The position numbers and the translations under genes are program-made. The notes beneath the pieces were generated by a model that saw only the letters and a program-made list of their open reading frames with translations, did no database searches and was not told the origin of the DNA. This document shows, in pieces, positions 11,101-23,344 of a DNA stretch of 64,000 bases (its first letter is position 1; every line of letters starts with the position of its first letter). The stretch covers positions 162,243 through 226,242 of the forward strand of contig QAXH01005824.1 of assembly GCA_004335635.1 (NCBI GenBank), read 5' to 3'. The DNA is from Chloromonas sp. AAM2. Taxonomy: Eukaryota > Chlorophyta > Chlorophyceae > Chlamydomonadales > Chlamydomonadaceae.

Positions 11101-14100
11101 ATGTGGCCCTGTGATGCTGTGCCTTGTGTGCCTGACTCGAGGCTGCCAGTGGGTGAAACGGGCGGCTGATGGAAATGCTCATGCATGCTGCCAAGATGGC
11201 CAGTGGCGTCGCATGCATGGCCATGCACTGACAGGCCAGCACGCAACCGTGATGCTGCAACTGCAGCCATGGCCCACTCAGCAGGCGTCAATGCAAGGAG
11301 CGCGCCAGGCCTGCTGAGTCCACTGACCACATGCAGCACCCAAGCAGGTGTCGGGCATGAGGGCGCAAGCGGGTGTGCGGCCATCCTGAGCAGAGCAAGG
11401 TACGTGGTGGGAGCCAGCGCATCGCCTGCTTGCTCGAGCGTATCCTGCACAAGTCATGAACTGCCATGTCAAAACGTGGCAGGCGTTGAAAGATTCGTTG
11501 CTGCTAGAGAGCTGAGACTGGGGCACAAAACATTCACAAATGAACAGATAAAAGTTGACGTTGAGGGATGTACAGATGGAACAGGCAGATACGAGATGAT
11601 TGACTGTCTTACACCTGATGTTGTGTTGATGCATGCCATCGCAAGATGTACGCAATCCCAGCTTTGAGCAACATGCATGTGCTTGCCGCAGCAGCTTGCA
11701 TAGAGGTCCAACCTGCATGGCTTGTGCAGCTGGCAGGTGTGGGCTCTGTGATGATACTCCGGCCGGCAACTGCTCCTGGTGGTGCTGCACAAGCAGGTGA
11801 TGTAGGGCCAGGGCGGATAGAACGAGGCTGCACTCAGTGGTCGCGTTCTTCGGTCCGAGGGAAGTCCGAAGGTTAGCATGGAGGGGCAGGCAGCTATGCA
11901 GCAGGTGGCCCACAGACAGACACACGTGCGCGTCCGCCAAGCAGGCAGACGCTAGAAGGCCAGGCAGGGATGTCAACGTGGCGCCTCCGCACCGCAGGGT
12001 ACCCAAATCCAGGAAGGCTGGCAAGGGCTGATGTGCTTCAGACTCCCATGACTCCACAGAAATTCGACCTGCACCTGCACCTGTGGGTTTACTGGTGGTG
12101 GCTTGGGCGCCAACAGAATGTGGAACGGCAGCGGGCGCCTGGGTCAGCGGCAGCGGCTGGGTTGGAGGGAGCGGCTGGGTTGGAGGGAGCGGCTGGCCCG
12201 GCAACAGCAGGCAGGCAGGGCTCAGGCTGGACTGCTGGCCCATCCCTGCTGCCACCAACCTTGCCGCTGCCAGCAGCCGCTCGCCCAACTTGGGCAGCAG
12301 CCCCACGCCATGATCCAATCCAAACTGTTCCAGCGGCAGTCCCTGCGCCCGCGAGCGCAGACCACCCAGCTTTGCACCGGGCACATCCAGGGTTGCCCCC
12401 AGTGCCCTGGCCTGCACCAGGCAGGAGGCCAGCATGCGCGCCCCTGCGGCCTGGGAGCACATCTGCGCATCATGCTCGCATGCAGCATGGCCTGCATGCG
12501 CCGCATGTCGGGCGGTCTGTTGCTTATGCGACACCATGTGCTCCATGGCATCCACCGCAAGTGTGAGAGCGCTGGAGAAGCGACTGCCCACCTGCCGCTC
12601 CATGTGCGCATGAGCAGCAGCTGCCAGGGTCTGCATGGTGAACTCCTGGTGCGTGAGCAGCGACCAGGGGCTGGCAGGGGAGGCAGGCGCAAGGGCTGGG
12701 ACTTGCCTGCCTGCCGTGTGAGTTGGCTTCCGCTGTGCTCTGCCTGGGTAGAGGACAGAGAAGGCGCTCTGCAGGAACCTGCAGTGTGCAAGCATGGAAG
12801 CCGTGCTGCTTATGCTCAGTTGCAAGAACTTGGGACTGCCTAATGAGTGGCTTCCAAAATCGCAGCTTTCAGATTATCAATAAAGGACCTTAGAGCCCCC
12901 TAGATTTGCGTAAAATGCAATCATATAAAAATGCAAATTAGCTCTCACTGAGTTTCACGAAAGAATGGCAAAATATGTTCCTCACCCGCGGATGGTACTG
13001 CCGGCCACTGGGCCAGCCAAGCATCCACACGTTGTGCAGGTTCCAACAGCTGACGTGCTCGCACTTACCACATGGCATCCTCATACTTGAGCGACTCCAT
13101 GGCAGCCAGGGTCCTCAGGCAGGCAAGTCTGGCACGCATCTCCTGGTCTGCAGCCGCGCCCTGCGCCCCGCCCTGACCCCGCACGCTGTGCACAGGCACG
13201 AGCGGCATGGGCATGCCGGGGACGGCAGGCGGGCGGCGCACGGCCTGCTCCGCTATGGCAGCGAGCAGTTGACGTGCAGCGGCTGGCCCGGTGCTGACAG
13301 ACTGACGCCCGGGCACTGCTGCCTGAATTGATTCCAGGACCTGCCGGAGGTTCACAAACGGCATGTCCTACACAGGCAACCAGGGCAGAGCAGCCTTGGA
13401 CGTCAGGCTGAGCTGGATGCACGCACTGAGACACGAAGCGCTCAGTGCCTGTAGCGGTCGTCTACATAATGTGGCCAACGTCCGAAATTCAAGCCACGCA
13501 TTGTGCTAGCATGATGGTCTGTTACAGTGCCTGACACGTCATGGCAATCAAAGCACAGAAAGTCAAGGTCAAGCGGCGGTCTATGAATGGAGGTTGTGCA
13601 TACGGACTAACGCACCTGAGCGGCCCATAAGGGCGATAAGCCCAGCGGTAATCAGAACTCAAATGTCAGGGTGCCATTTTCTCTCAACAAGCAGGGCAGG
13701 CCTTGCGCATGCAACGTGCACTACACACAAATCTTCAAGGTGGCTGACACATGACACGTGCTTACACGCTATACACACATGTGCTGTGTGCCTGTGTTGT
13801 GTCACACCTGCATGTGTGATGCTGCCTTGTGCATGAGCCGCTTGCCCACTGGGCTGAACAGGAGGGCGCTGCTCCCTGCTGGCTGCGCCTCCCCCTGTAA
13901 CTCCTGCACGGCTGCTGGCTGCTGGCTAGCCTCAGAGCTGCTGGCTAGCGCGCCGATCAAACCAGGCCAGTCGCTGACAAGCACTGGGTCGAACTGGCAT
14001 GGCCCGCTGGGCATGCCACCAGTGACTGCGCCTGCAGCAGGTAAGGGGTTGACAGTATGGGGACAAAACAGACAGAAGTACAGAGCCTGCCAATAGTTTT

Positions 14101-15532
14101 TCGAAGTCTCCACCACGGAACTTATTCGTATGCCATCATCATTGCAAAGTCTAGAAACCACGGGCCATTCGCCATTGCTAGTGCTGTTCATGACAGCTCT
14201 AGCCCTGTCTTTTTCATTACCTGTCCTGTATTCACTGCGCATTGCCTTGCCACAGAGATGGTGACTGTGATGAGTCCAGGCGCACTTTAACAGGCATACA
14301 GCGCCACTATTCCTGCTGCCTCCCACCTGATGTGTGGCTGTGGGAAGGCCCAGTGCCAGGGTGTGGGTCCTGCGCCGCTGCACCCTCACGCAGTACAACA
14401 GCCCTGATGTGATCCTGTGGCCAGGGCACATGCATGACTCTGATCAGTGCTGCCTGCCGATATGACCCTGACAAATGCTTGAACACAAGCAGCCACAAAC
14501 TGTCAACCCCAGGACGCTAGTGTGGCTAGCAATCCTGTGCGGCGGCGAGGATTTGATCTGTTCGACTGAGCATCCCAAACTTGTCATGCAGGCAGACCAA
14601 ACCGGCCAATTTTTGGAACTCACGATTTGCAAAGCGCTCTGTGGGGCGACCACCACTGGTCCAGGTGACCAGAGTGGCGACTAACATCTGCTGACACGGT
14701 GGTCTGGCTCTCATCATCGTACACCGGACAGCACCATGGTCTGGCGCCATGCATGGCATGATGTTCATGTATGAAGTGATGCACATCGTACCTGCAGTAA
14801 GGCCCCACTTTGCTGATGGGTCACCAGCTCCAGCTCCCGAACGGCGCTCCATGTGTCCAAGAACTGCATGGGGCATGCACGGGCAGCAGCAGCAACCCTG
14901 TACAAACAGCTCACACGCCAACCACATGTCAAACTACGCCGTGTGTAGCAGCAAAGCCTGGCGAGCTCGCCCGAACGCGGCTGCTGTTGTGCATCACGGT
15001 TTTCGCAGGAACCGACGTTTGCTGGTGGTCATACATTTCCACACAACATTGAGCAGACATGCCAAGACTCTGCTTCTGCCAAAAAAACACCAATCAGACC
15101 TGAGCAGCTGCATGTCAGTGGCCTCAATTGTGCTGCAATACCAGTATAGGAATGCTTGCGCCTGCTCAACAACACGGTGGAAGTGTCATTCCATACAGCA
15201 ACATGGCGGCCTACTTGTTCCCACGCTGCATGGCGGCCTACTTGTTCCCACGCTATATGGGGGTTGCGCCCAACCGCTCGGCCTCCTTACTTACGCCGAC
15301 CGGCCCAACATCATCAGCGTCAGTGTTGACCATTCAGATCCAGGTAAGGGTTCCCTCTGATGCGTGGATGAATCCCTTGACCACTCGTGCATGACATAGG
15401 CTCGCTGACTTTCTCATCATGGTGATGGCCTTACGCAAGAGCTTGTTGCAGGGGGATGCAACCTTTGTCTGTTTGCTGTAAGCTATTGAGTTTTGACGCA
15501 CCATCCTAAATAGCGTGAAGAGCGCTCCCATT

Positions 15533-15576
<44 letters not shown>

Positions 15577-17641
15577 CACCAACATCGGTGTTGATCATCA
15601 GATGCGGGTAGGGCTTGACTCACCCAGCACGTGGGCACCTGCACAGCCCACTGCATGAGAAACTCCTCCTCTCCCTGTAGGCGCGAAGCCTCCCTCGCCC
15701 ATGCCTTGGCAGCCGCTTGATGTTGTTGCCTGGCCTTACTGGAGACCCCTACAATGGGACAGGTGACCACAGGCAGACAGGCAGTTGATGGAGCGTGTTG
15801 CGAAGAAGCACTTTGGCAGTTTGACCTGTTAACAAGCCAATCTGATGAGTGCATTCAGGTCTGTTGGTTACTTTTGCAACCTGACAGTCTGGCAGCGGTT
15901 GGAGTGAAACCCACTGAATATATGACCGCCTAGGTGTCGGCCAGTGTAAAGAGGCAAGTCAATCATGTCTCTCTGAGGCGTGTAGCAACCACTTCAGAAG
16001 CATTTCCGCGAGCACGTCAGTGGCTGATGTTTGCTCAGCTAACCATCCCTAACCGTGGGTTGCATGCAGCTGCCGGCATGCAGCATGCAAGTCATGCCGC
16101 CATACTCGGCAGCCAAGAAGGTGATGGAATGTAGCAACATGCGCTATTGTGTTGTATCGCCAGGCAGGGGGTAAGGTGGAGCAAACACAAAGCCTGGCAA
16201 CAGACATACTTCATGTACACGACTGAGAAAGGTACCGTTCAACCAAGCAAGCCCGAGGCATTGGGCAGCTGCACCACATGCTGTCAAAGCGCCACATACC
16301 CTGTGCACCTGCCCCATGGGCTGAAGAATGTGGTGTGGTAGCATACCACAGCGCCGCGGTTTGCAGGCAGGCGGCCAGCAGATGTGGGTGTGCCAGGTTT
16401 TGACCCGATGCATGCTGCACTGCACGGTGCCATGTCTTGGCCATGTGCTCAGGGCAGGCCATGCGGAGACTGCAGCAGGTGAGCAGCAGAATCATCGTGT
16501 GTTTGCTTCATCGGCGCATGATCAGAACAACATGGCATTTGTGAAAAACCCCACAGCTGGTGACAGACTGTTTATCCTTTCAGATCCAATTCCGAACACT
16601 GCACTACTGTGAGCAAACCATTGTGAAGTAGAGGCGATGACACTGTAGTCTCACACCTGGCCATGAGATGTGCAGTCAGCAGAATTGTGGTGGGCTGCAT
16701 CAGCTTGAGAGCAGGAGGTACGACGAATGCGCCCCTTGGGCTTGTGTCTGTTGCACCTCGAAGGCTGAGAAGCGCTTGCTGGACAAGCTCTGGCACATGT
16801 CCCGCCGACAAGCAGGCGCCCCCCAACTGCATCCATGGGCCTTCGGCCATGTGAAGGGCCCCGCTCTGTGATCCCTGGCTATGGCAAGACGTCTTGGCCG
16901 GCCGTTTGCTGTACGTTACTGCCAGAGCGTCCAGCAACTGCCTGGAAGCTGCTACAGGGCCAAGCCCCTGCAAGCCAGGCAAGTGCACATGTGGTGACAA
17001 ACACGCATATGTGATGCAAACTGTGCAGGGGCAGGTGCAGGTGCAAGTGGTGCCGAGCCTGGGCTGGGCGAGACACATGGGTTAGGCACGAGTGTCGTGA
17101 GATGCAATGTCGCTCACAACTCACTCCCCATGCCAATACCATAGGAAGGCAGGGGCAGCAACCAACACGCTCCTGCGATGTTCTTGCATCCTGGTGTCCT
17201 GCCCTACTGCGTACATCACAGCTGTAAGGGCGCCTTACTTCCACCTGCCACCATGCTGAGCTGACCGACAACCAAGAGCATTTGCACAGGCTACACAACT
17301 CACGCGCACAAGGGCATGCACAAGCGCTGTTGCTGAATCAGTGGGCAGTGCAGCCAAGAGCCCCTCTGCCCGTGCTGCCAGCACATGCAGCAGGTTAGTC
17401 AAGGACGTGGCCGCGGTGCCTGGCAAGTCCAAGGCAGCCTGGCCCGCCTTTGCACGACACTCTGGGCTGAGCAGCCACTGCATCTCTGATGCAGTCCCCG
17501 CCAGACCCTTGCTTTTGCCCTGAAGGAGAGGAGGCATGCTGCCCAAGTCGGGCCGTGCCAGCAGGTCAGCCGCTGCGACTGCCAGTGCCTGGACATGCAA
17601 GGGGCTTGCCTGCACGCACATGAGTTTTATCAGCAGCAGTA

Positions 17642-17679
<38 letters not shown>

Positions 17680-20600
17680 TTGGCAAGGCTAGATAGGATA
17701 TCACTGGTGCATGCCTGCAGCAGGCGTGCGCGCAGACAGTACAGCAAATTGGCAAGCATGTGACAAGCACTGCTTCAAACGTTCATGCGACGAATGCCCT
17801 TGTGCAGTGGCAACCACGTGCATGTACTGCATGTGCAAGTGCATGAACATGCAAACCTTTCAGGATGCAAGGCCAGGTGTTAACCAGTGCACCAATGCCC
17901 TTGGAGTTCCTGACGCTGCGTCTGAAGCACTGTTCATGCAACTAAATTGCGCACCTGGTCCACCCATGACTTTGTCTTGTGTCCGGGCTGCCGGCTCATC
18001 AACAGCGACTGGCAGCTGCCCAACAGCTCCTCCAAGTTCCTTACATCTTCTGTGTTGACAGGCCAGCAGGCAAGGATGAGCCACACGCGCAGCAAGTCCA
18101 CCACCCAACGGCTGGTTGCACCAAAGCCTCTGGCTGCAGCTTTGTTGTTCTACTCATCAGCTTGCGGCATTTGTTTCTGGTAACGTCGAGTAAACCTTGC
18201 TTGATACTGGGAGGTGGTGCAGGCTGATCAGAAAGGATGTGTAAACTGTGATTACTAACGAGAGTTGGTGCAGGCTGGTCAAAAATTGTTGAGCTGCATG
18301 CTATCCATACCTGCATGGGCACCTAGCAGTCTGGGCAGCGCAGGCTCCAGCCCCAACGCCACATGCAGCCCACACAGAGGAGCCGCGCCATGCATTCGAG
18401 GGCCGCCCAGTTGCCATGCCAATGCCTGCCTCACGTGCCGCTCCACCTGCCCCAGACCCACAAGCATGTCATGAGCCTCTGGTGCCGCTGCTACACTATC
18501 TGACCTGGTTTCCCGAGTTGTTCGCTGCTGAACGTGCTTCACTTGGCTCCTTGCCTGCCCAGGCAGCTGTTCAGTTGCCCAGGCCGCTTCACTGCACATA
18601 GTTCCAAGGAGTGGTGGCATCAGAGTTTGCAGCACATGGATGCCATGCACGTCTTGGATAGGCACGTGGGCTAGCTGGTGCAGCAGGCGAACAGCGCCCC
18701 TCCTGACTGAACTGGGATTTGGGCTGGTAGTGATGGGTTGCTGACTGGTCTCATCCGTTAGGCTGGACTGGACAGGGAAAGGGCCCTCAACATGTGAATA
18801 TGTTGAATCTCTGACAAGTGCCTGCATCCACGTACACGGTGTCAGCGAGTCTTCCCCCAGCCTCTGTAGTTGGCTGCCGAAGGTGGACAGGGGAGCCTTC
18901 TGGCCACGAGTTTGCTGCGGCTGCGGCTGCGGCTGTTGATACCGCTGTTGCGTGCACATGACCCTACACAGTTGCTGCCACAGCTTCTGCTGCCCTGACA
19001 CAACAGCTGGACACGGCTTGTCTAGTAAGCCCTGAACATGCACTAGCTCTTTGACTGAAACAGCACACTGACATGCTTGCCAGGTGTTCACAGCCTCCAG
19101 GGCATGCAGCACGTGAACAGAGGATTCTAACTCCCTTGCTGACGCCATGAGGTGCGTGATTAGGTAGCTGCCCAGCTGGGCCCAGGGCATGCCCACAGCC
19201 CTTGAAGTAAGCATGTCCGTGATGTGTGGTTGTGGCAGCTCTGGTGCAGGGTGTGTGCCTGTGACCAGGAGCATGGCTTGTGCCGTGGCTGCGTGGTCTT
19301 CAAACATGCCATCCGGAGTGCTGCATGCAGCACTGTGGGTGCACTGATGGGCCCAAAGCCGAGCCAGATTGGCAATCACTGCTGTGGATTCGTTGGTGGT
19401 GTGTGGCAGCAAGCTAAGTGTAAGCTGCTGCTGCTGAGCGCTTGTGAAGAAGGCGGGGTGCAGAGCAAGCAGGCAGGCCGCCAGCGCTGTGGGTTGGCTG
19501 CCAGCACGCCCTGTCCCGGCTGCCTGCACAGCATGGCAAACAGAGTTGGTGTGTTGGCCAGCCCTTGCAAACGCGTTTGCTTCGAATCGTTTGCTGCATT
19601 TACAAGCAATAGTTTGTCGCATACGTGCAGCATTAGTATTGCGTTTGTGGCCAGACGTGGCGAGTCAGGCTGCTGGGCACCGTGTGTAGGGCTCAGACAC
19701 ACCGGCTAGGGATCACAGCAGATGCTAACCACAACTGGTCAACTGAGACAAGTAAAGTTGGAAAGTCAGCATGCATTCCAGTAAGCTTGTGCACAAAGAG
19801 AATTCAACAGTAGCGCTCTACCCTGAATGCCTCGCTGCTGCTGACCTGCGCAGTGAAGGGTAGCAGCTGCTGGAGGCACACGTTCAGCTGAATGGCTAGC
19901 CGCTGGGATGGAAGGAAGTTCAGCACACTGCAGGTGGCCAGATAAGTTGTGAGGAGCTTCAGTGCTGCTGAGGGCAACGTCACTGGGGCTGTTGGTGGTA
20001 TCAGTTTCGCTGGTCCTACTGACAAACCGTCTGGTGCTGATGATGCTCTTGACAGTGTCTGGGCTGGCACTCTTGCTGCATCAGAATGAGTTGTAGCTTC
20101 CATTGTCCCTTTGGTCCAGGTGCAGACCTGATCTCCTATGAGCTCCAGGAGCCCACCAGCGTTGATGTTTGTGGCAGGGCTGCCAGGGTACTGCCCCTGC
20201 AGCTGCCCTCGAGCCAAGGGCCGCTTGTCACACGGTACTGCTCCAGCTGCAGGCGGGCCGGGGGCTCTAGCAGCACCAAACGCAGCAGCTTGCTGGTCCC
20301 GTGCGCTCTGCAGCGGTAGCATCAGCCGCACCAGAGAGCGGCAGGCCCCTTCCAGCAGGCCTGACGTGGCATTGGCCGGCAAGGGGAGAGGTGGTGTTTG
20401 CCCTGCAGCTGGTTCAGCAGCAGTGGCCTGGCCCAGCTGCAACGCGCTCAATCCCCTGTTCACTGCTGCTGAGAGGGCCGGAAGGTCTGGTGCACTGTGG
20501 ATTGCCTCATGCAACTGCCCCAGCTCTGCCGCAGTGTACTGCGGGCTCGTGTTTGGAGAATCAGCACAAGACGCGCCGCCGAATTCGTTGCTCGTTGTGG

Positions 20601-21133
20601 CATCAATGCTGCTGTTCACCGTGTACTCGGCATGCACAGGCCACAAGCAGGCTGGGTTAGAAGGGTGCTGTTGCCATGACATTCTCTGGCAAGTGGGGCA
20701 GCCAGCAAGCATACAGCCTCTCGTCAAGCTGCCAATAGTCAGGGCTGTCTGCGGGTGAGCTGAGCATGGAAAAGTCCTGCAATTCTTGGCCAACCTCACA
20801 AGGGCGTGCAGCCCATGGACCGTGCAAATCCGATGCATGCTGGCTGCTTGCCAGACCCTGGCCGCCGCGTGCTGCACCGCTGCTGGCGGCCCCCTTGCTG
20901 AGCGATTGTACAAGGTCTCCACAGGGTAGAAGACAGCCGCAAGGGCGGGACGTGTGGTTGCCGAGTGCCATGTGCTGATGGCTGCAAGCCATGTGGGTCG
21001 CATGGGCCGCAGGCTGGTTTGAATGGACCCACAAACTGGTGATTTGAGCCAACAGATGCCTCATTACGAGGCCAGACAGCTCAGCACGGTTGTCTGAGTA
21101 CTGGCTGAGGGATTGTAGCGAGGCCTGCGGCAT
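5178..21133 (-). CDS. Very large Ala/Leu-rich helical protein of unknown family, about 17 exons
   Basis: Long minus-strand open frames join with GT-AG introns and matching phases. Exons in order of translation are 21133-19822 (one frame change inside, near 20640-20700, unresolved), 19523-18311, 18049-17955, 17609-17304, 16967-16657, 16469-16309, 15748-15624, 14687-14624, 14031-13808, 13367-13069, 12706-11713, 11444-10224, [gap], 8864-8646, 8144-7807, 6894-6669, 6468-5561 and 5346-5178 (TGA). The sum is roughly 2,700 residues, and exons hidden by the 9172-10048 gap could add more. The start chosen is ATG at 21133 (M-P-Q-A-S-L). Composition is Ala, Leu, Gln, His and Pro rich, with many helix-like Leu-x-x-Leu-x-x-Ala stretches such as the segment around D-K-L-L-L-L-L-Q-A-L, and loops of Pro/Gln. 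This suggests an alpha-solenoid, as in algal organelle RNA-binding OPR or FASTK-like proteins. I do not see a clear OPR consensus, RAP domain or catalytic motif. The C-terminus is Y-F-P-Q-P-Y-K-D-A-L. Two adjacent genes remain possible across the gap. Confidence 0.7.
9172..10048. other. Assembly gap (877 N)
   Basis: Run of undetermined bases inside an intron, or hiding exons, of the large minus-strand gene. The right border is a 47-bp tandem repeat, which probably caused the assembly break. The flanking exons (10224-11444 and 8646-8864) are both in phase 0 at the facing ends, so no exon is strictly required inside. Confidence 0.95.
10049..10170. repeat. 47-bp minisatellite at the gap edge
   Basis: Two near-identical 47-bp units (10049-10095 and 10096-10142, one base different) and a third partial, diverged unit (10143-10170) start with agtgccaccacggctag. 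The array enters the gap directly, so its true copy number is unknown. Confidence 0.9.
15534..15575. repeat. (AC)n microsatellite
   Basis: About 21 AC units in the intron between exons 15748-15624 and 14687-14624 of the large minus-strand gene, some 50 bases from the 5' splice site of that intron. Confidence 0.95.
17631..17679. repeat. (CAG)n microsatellite beside a splice acceptor
   Basis: About 15 CAG units with one interruption. On the minus strand the repeat reads CTG and lies just upstream of the acceptor of exon 17609-17304. A conceptual translation gives poly-Leu, but the exon boundary at 17609 places it in the intron. Confidence 0.9.
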
Positions 21134-22637
21134 CTAACGCCTCTTTGCATGCCCGGCGCCTATCTTCCTGGATACTGTCCGATGGCAGCACTAACGATTC
21201 CAGCAATGTTGTTCCTCCTCATGTGCACGATTGACGCATGTGTTTGCTTGGTGGTACACCCGTCGCAGCCGTCGGATTTTGTCCGGTGGTCGCGTTTTCA
21301 GTACACACCTTCATCGCAGCACGAGCTGGGCATACCATTCGACAAGCCTGAGACACGCACCCGAAAGTCTGCAACTGTGCCGCATTAAACCACACATGGC
21401 AGCCATGAGTCCGGGTCCATCATCCTCTGTACTATGCTGACGAACGTTGAACACTGTCATGCACATTGGCCTTTTGAACCCTGGAAGTGCTTGTTGGTTC
21501 ATCTGCTGTGGTGTCCCGGGCCCATGCCAGGACGAGAGTTGCGTTTGGCTCTGTTTGAATATCAAACAAAAAAGCCTAACAACACTAGCTGGCTGGACAC
21601 CTTCCTCGGTTTCAAAGGGAAGTTAGGATGTAAGAACAGTTTTGGCAACCTGTTTTGTAGTCTGCCACGAACCACATTTCAGAGTCAAGGCAAGGTTGTG
21701 GGAGCCCTAGATTCATCTGCGTCCATTGTGGCAAGACTGGTAGTTTCATAAGCCTTCAAGGGCAGTCAGCAGTCCTGGCCATGCTGATGGGCACCCAATG
21801 CGCCAGAATTAGCCGTGCTGGCATTCCCAGCACGTCAAAGGTGAACAAGTTCATTCATTACATGTAATGTAATGTGTAAGGCTTGAATCAGGCTTGGGTT
21901 TTGATTCATGTGTGCACTCCCTCCTTGTAAGGCCCTCGCATGTTTTTTTGGCTCTGTGCGCATGACATGAAGAATGCAAGAGTGCAAGCACGAGAACGTA
22001 CCGAGTCAACGTAATCAACAATCCTAATTGAAATCATTGTCAACGACTCTCACTGTCACTGCTCACAATCGGGCCATGAAGTCGGACAGTCAGTTTTCAA
22101 CAGGGCACCTCATCCTAACCCCAAAGAAGGCATGACCGAGTTTGACTGGTCTGTGGGGGCCAATCTGGCTGCCCTGGCCTTGTCCATCAGCTCCTGTTGT
22201 CCCAGAAGTGGCAATGCACCGTCTACCACAACACGCAATGTTCACATCCACTGCTCATCCCGTGTGCGATTGACACACACACCTGTGACACATCTGCACA
22301 CGCCACAGTATACCCAATCACACTTGGCCCCCACAACACATCACCAACACTGGTTCCTGGCGTTATTGACAGAATTTGTCCCAGAACTGGCAAACTTCTT
22401 TTTCCTTCTGCTTACCAGGAACATCCACAACAGACCACAGATAGCAGAGGAAACAGCCGAACTCAAGTCAAACAGCGGTCCGTGCCTGGAAACCATGTAC
22501 AAGAGTGTATATAACGTTCACGATCGTTTTCTTGTCAGTTGCTTTTCCGCAGCACGTCCCAGCCCAATCTATTTGCACTTGACACAATAATCTTGTAAGG
22601 CGCCCTCGTCTTCTTTGCTGCTGTGGGTCAGACATCC
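21134..22637. other. Divergent intergenic region
   Basis: Lies between the start of the large minus-strand gene and the start of IF-1, so it holds both promoters. It contains a TGTGCACTCCCTCCTTGTAA repeat at 21911-21930 and a copy of the terminal-repeat element near 22198-22400. No supported ORF. Confidence 0.5.
22198..22400 (+). repeat. Copy of the TTGTCCCAGAACTGG element family
   Basis: The motif TTGTCCCAGAACTGGCAAAC is exact at 22376-22395. It is preceded by cacatcaccaacactggttcc-like sequence that resembles the interior of the element at 38466-38696. A variant, ttgtcccagaagtggcaatg, sits at 22198 in the same orientation and has a relative at 50855. Boundaries are approximate. Confidence 0.5.
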
Positions 22638-23344
22638 ATGGCGTCGCTGACATCTCTGCAAGCACCCGTGTGCTGGGCGCAACGGGTAAGATTGGCAAGC
22701 AAGCTACGCTAGGTCGCAGGCTTCGTCTTCCAGTCACCGCAACATGGGTTCTGTTCGGGCCACATCGTGCAGACATGCGAACAGCCAAGGCGCAGTGCAG
22801 TCCACAACCCGATTGCATCGCAACGCCGGGCAATCAACCTTTCTGACTGCGGACTTCAACGGTGTCAGGTGAGGCAAGACCGGTCAAGGCCCAGAATCTC
22901 AAGCCTCACGGTTCACGATGGCACACGATACAAGGCACACGGCAACCCATTGTGGCCCTTGTATCTTGCCTGCAGGCAGCTTGGCCGGTCTGCAATCAAC
23001 GAGTCCTTGTTGTAGTTGCTAGCCAAGCTGGCGCCGGCGGCCCAAGGCGGCCACCCATCAAGAAAAAGGTCAAAAAGCTTGTTGACATCAATGGAGATGT
23101 GACCAAGGACTTAGGCAATGGCATGTTCCAGATCAAGCTGGATAATGGGGTCAGCGTGATGGCATATTTGTCAGGAAAGATTCAGCAGAACCGCATCAAG
23201 ATTGTCATGGGGGACAAGGTCACGGTGGAGCTCAGCCCATATGATCTCACCAAGGGGCGCATTACGTATCGCTTCAGGCCTGGGGAATTGGCAGCCATGG
23301 CTGCTGGAGCTGGAGGTCCAGGTTCAGCACCAGCTTCGCAGTAG
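22638..23344 (+). CDS. infA: Plastid translation initiation factor IF-1 (nuclear-encoded)
   Basis: Three exons join in phase 0: 22638-22685, 22773-22868 and 22976-23344, giving 170 residues. IF-1 binds the A site of the 30S subunit and, with IF-2 and IF-3, sets up initiator tRNA selection. Residues ~1-65 form a Ser/Arg/Gln-rich leader expected of a chloroplast transit peptide. The OB/S1 fold follows. Family features visible in order are K-K-K-V-K-K-L, a G-x-V strand, [45 protein letters not shown] and T-Y-R-F-R. Compared with bacterial IF-1 (about 72 residues), there is an N-terminal basic extension and a Gly/Ala/Pro tail of about 20 residues. Plastid rather than mitochondrial location is inferred from similarity to plastid IF-1 and the leader. 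The leader exons rest on splice logic only. Confidence 0.92.

Noticed and set aside
11970..12843. Long plus-strand frames (198 and 246 codons) with a Gly/Trp/Arg repeat
   Set aside because: They are the complement of the minus-strand exon 12706-11713, which has correct splice phases. The repeat is the reverse of a Pro/Leu/Gln repeat in that exon.
17631..17679. Poly-Leu coding stretch in the large gene
   Set aside because: The acceptor at 17609 and the phase match with exon 18049-17955 put the CAG/CTG run in the intron.
20138..20758. Plus-strand 206-codon frame
   Set aside because: Shadow of the first exon of the large minus-strand gene. No splice logic or family match on the plus strand.
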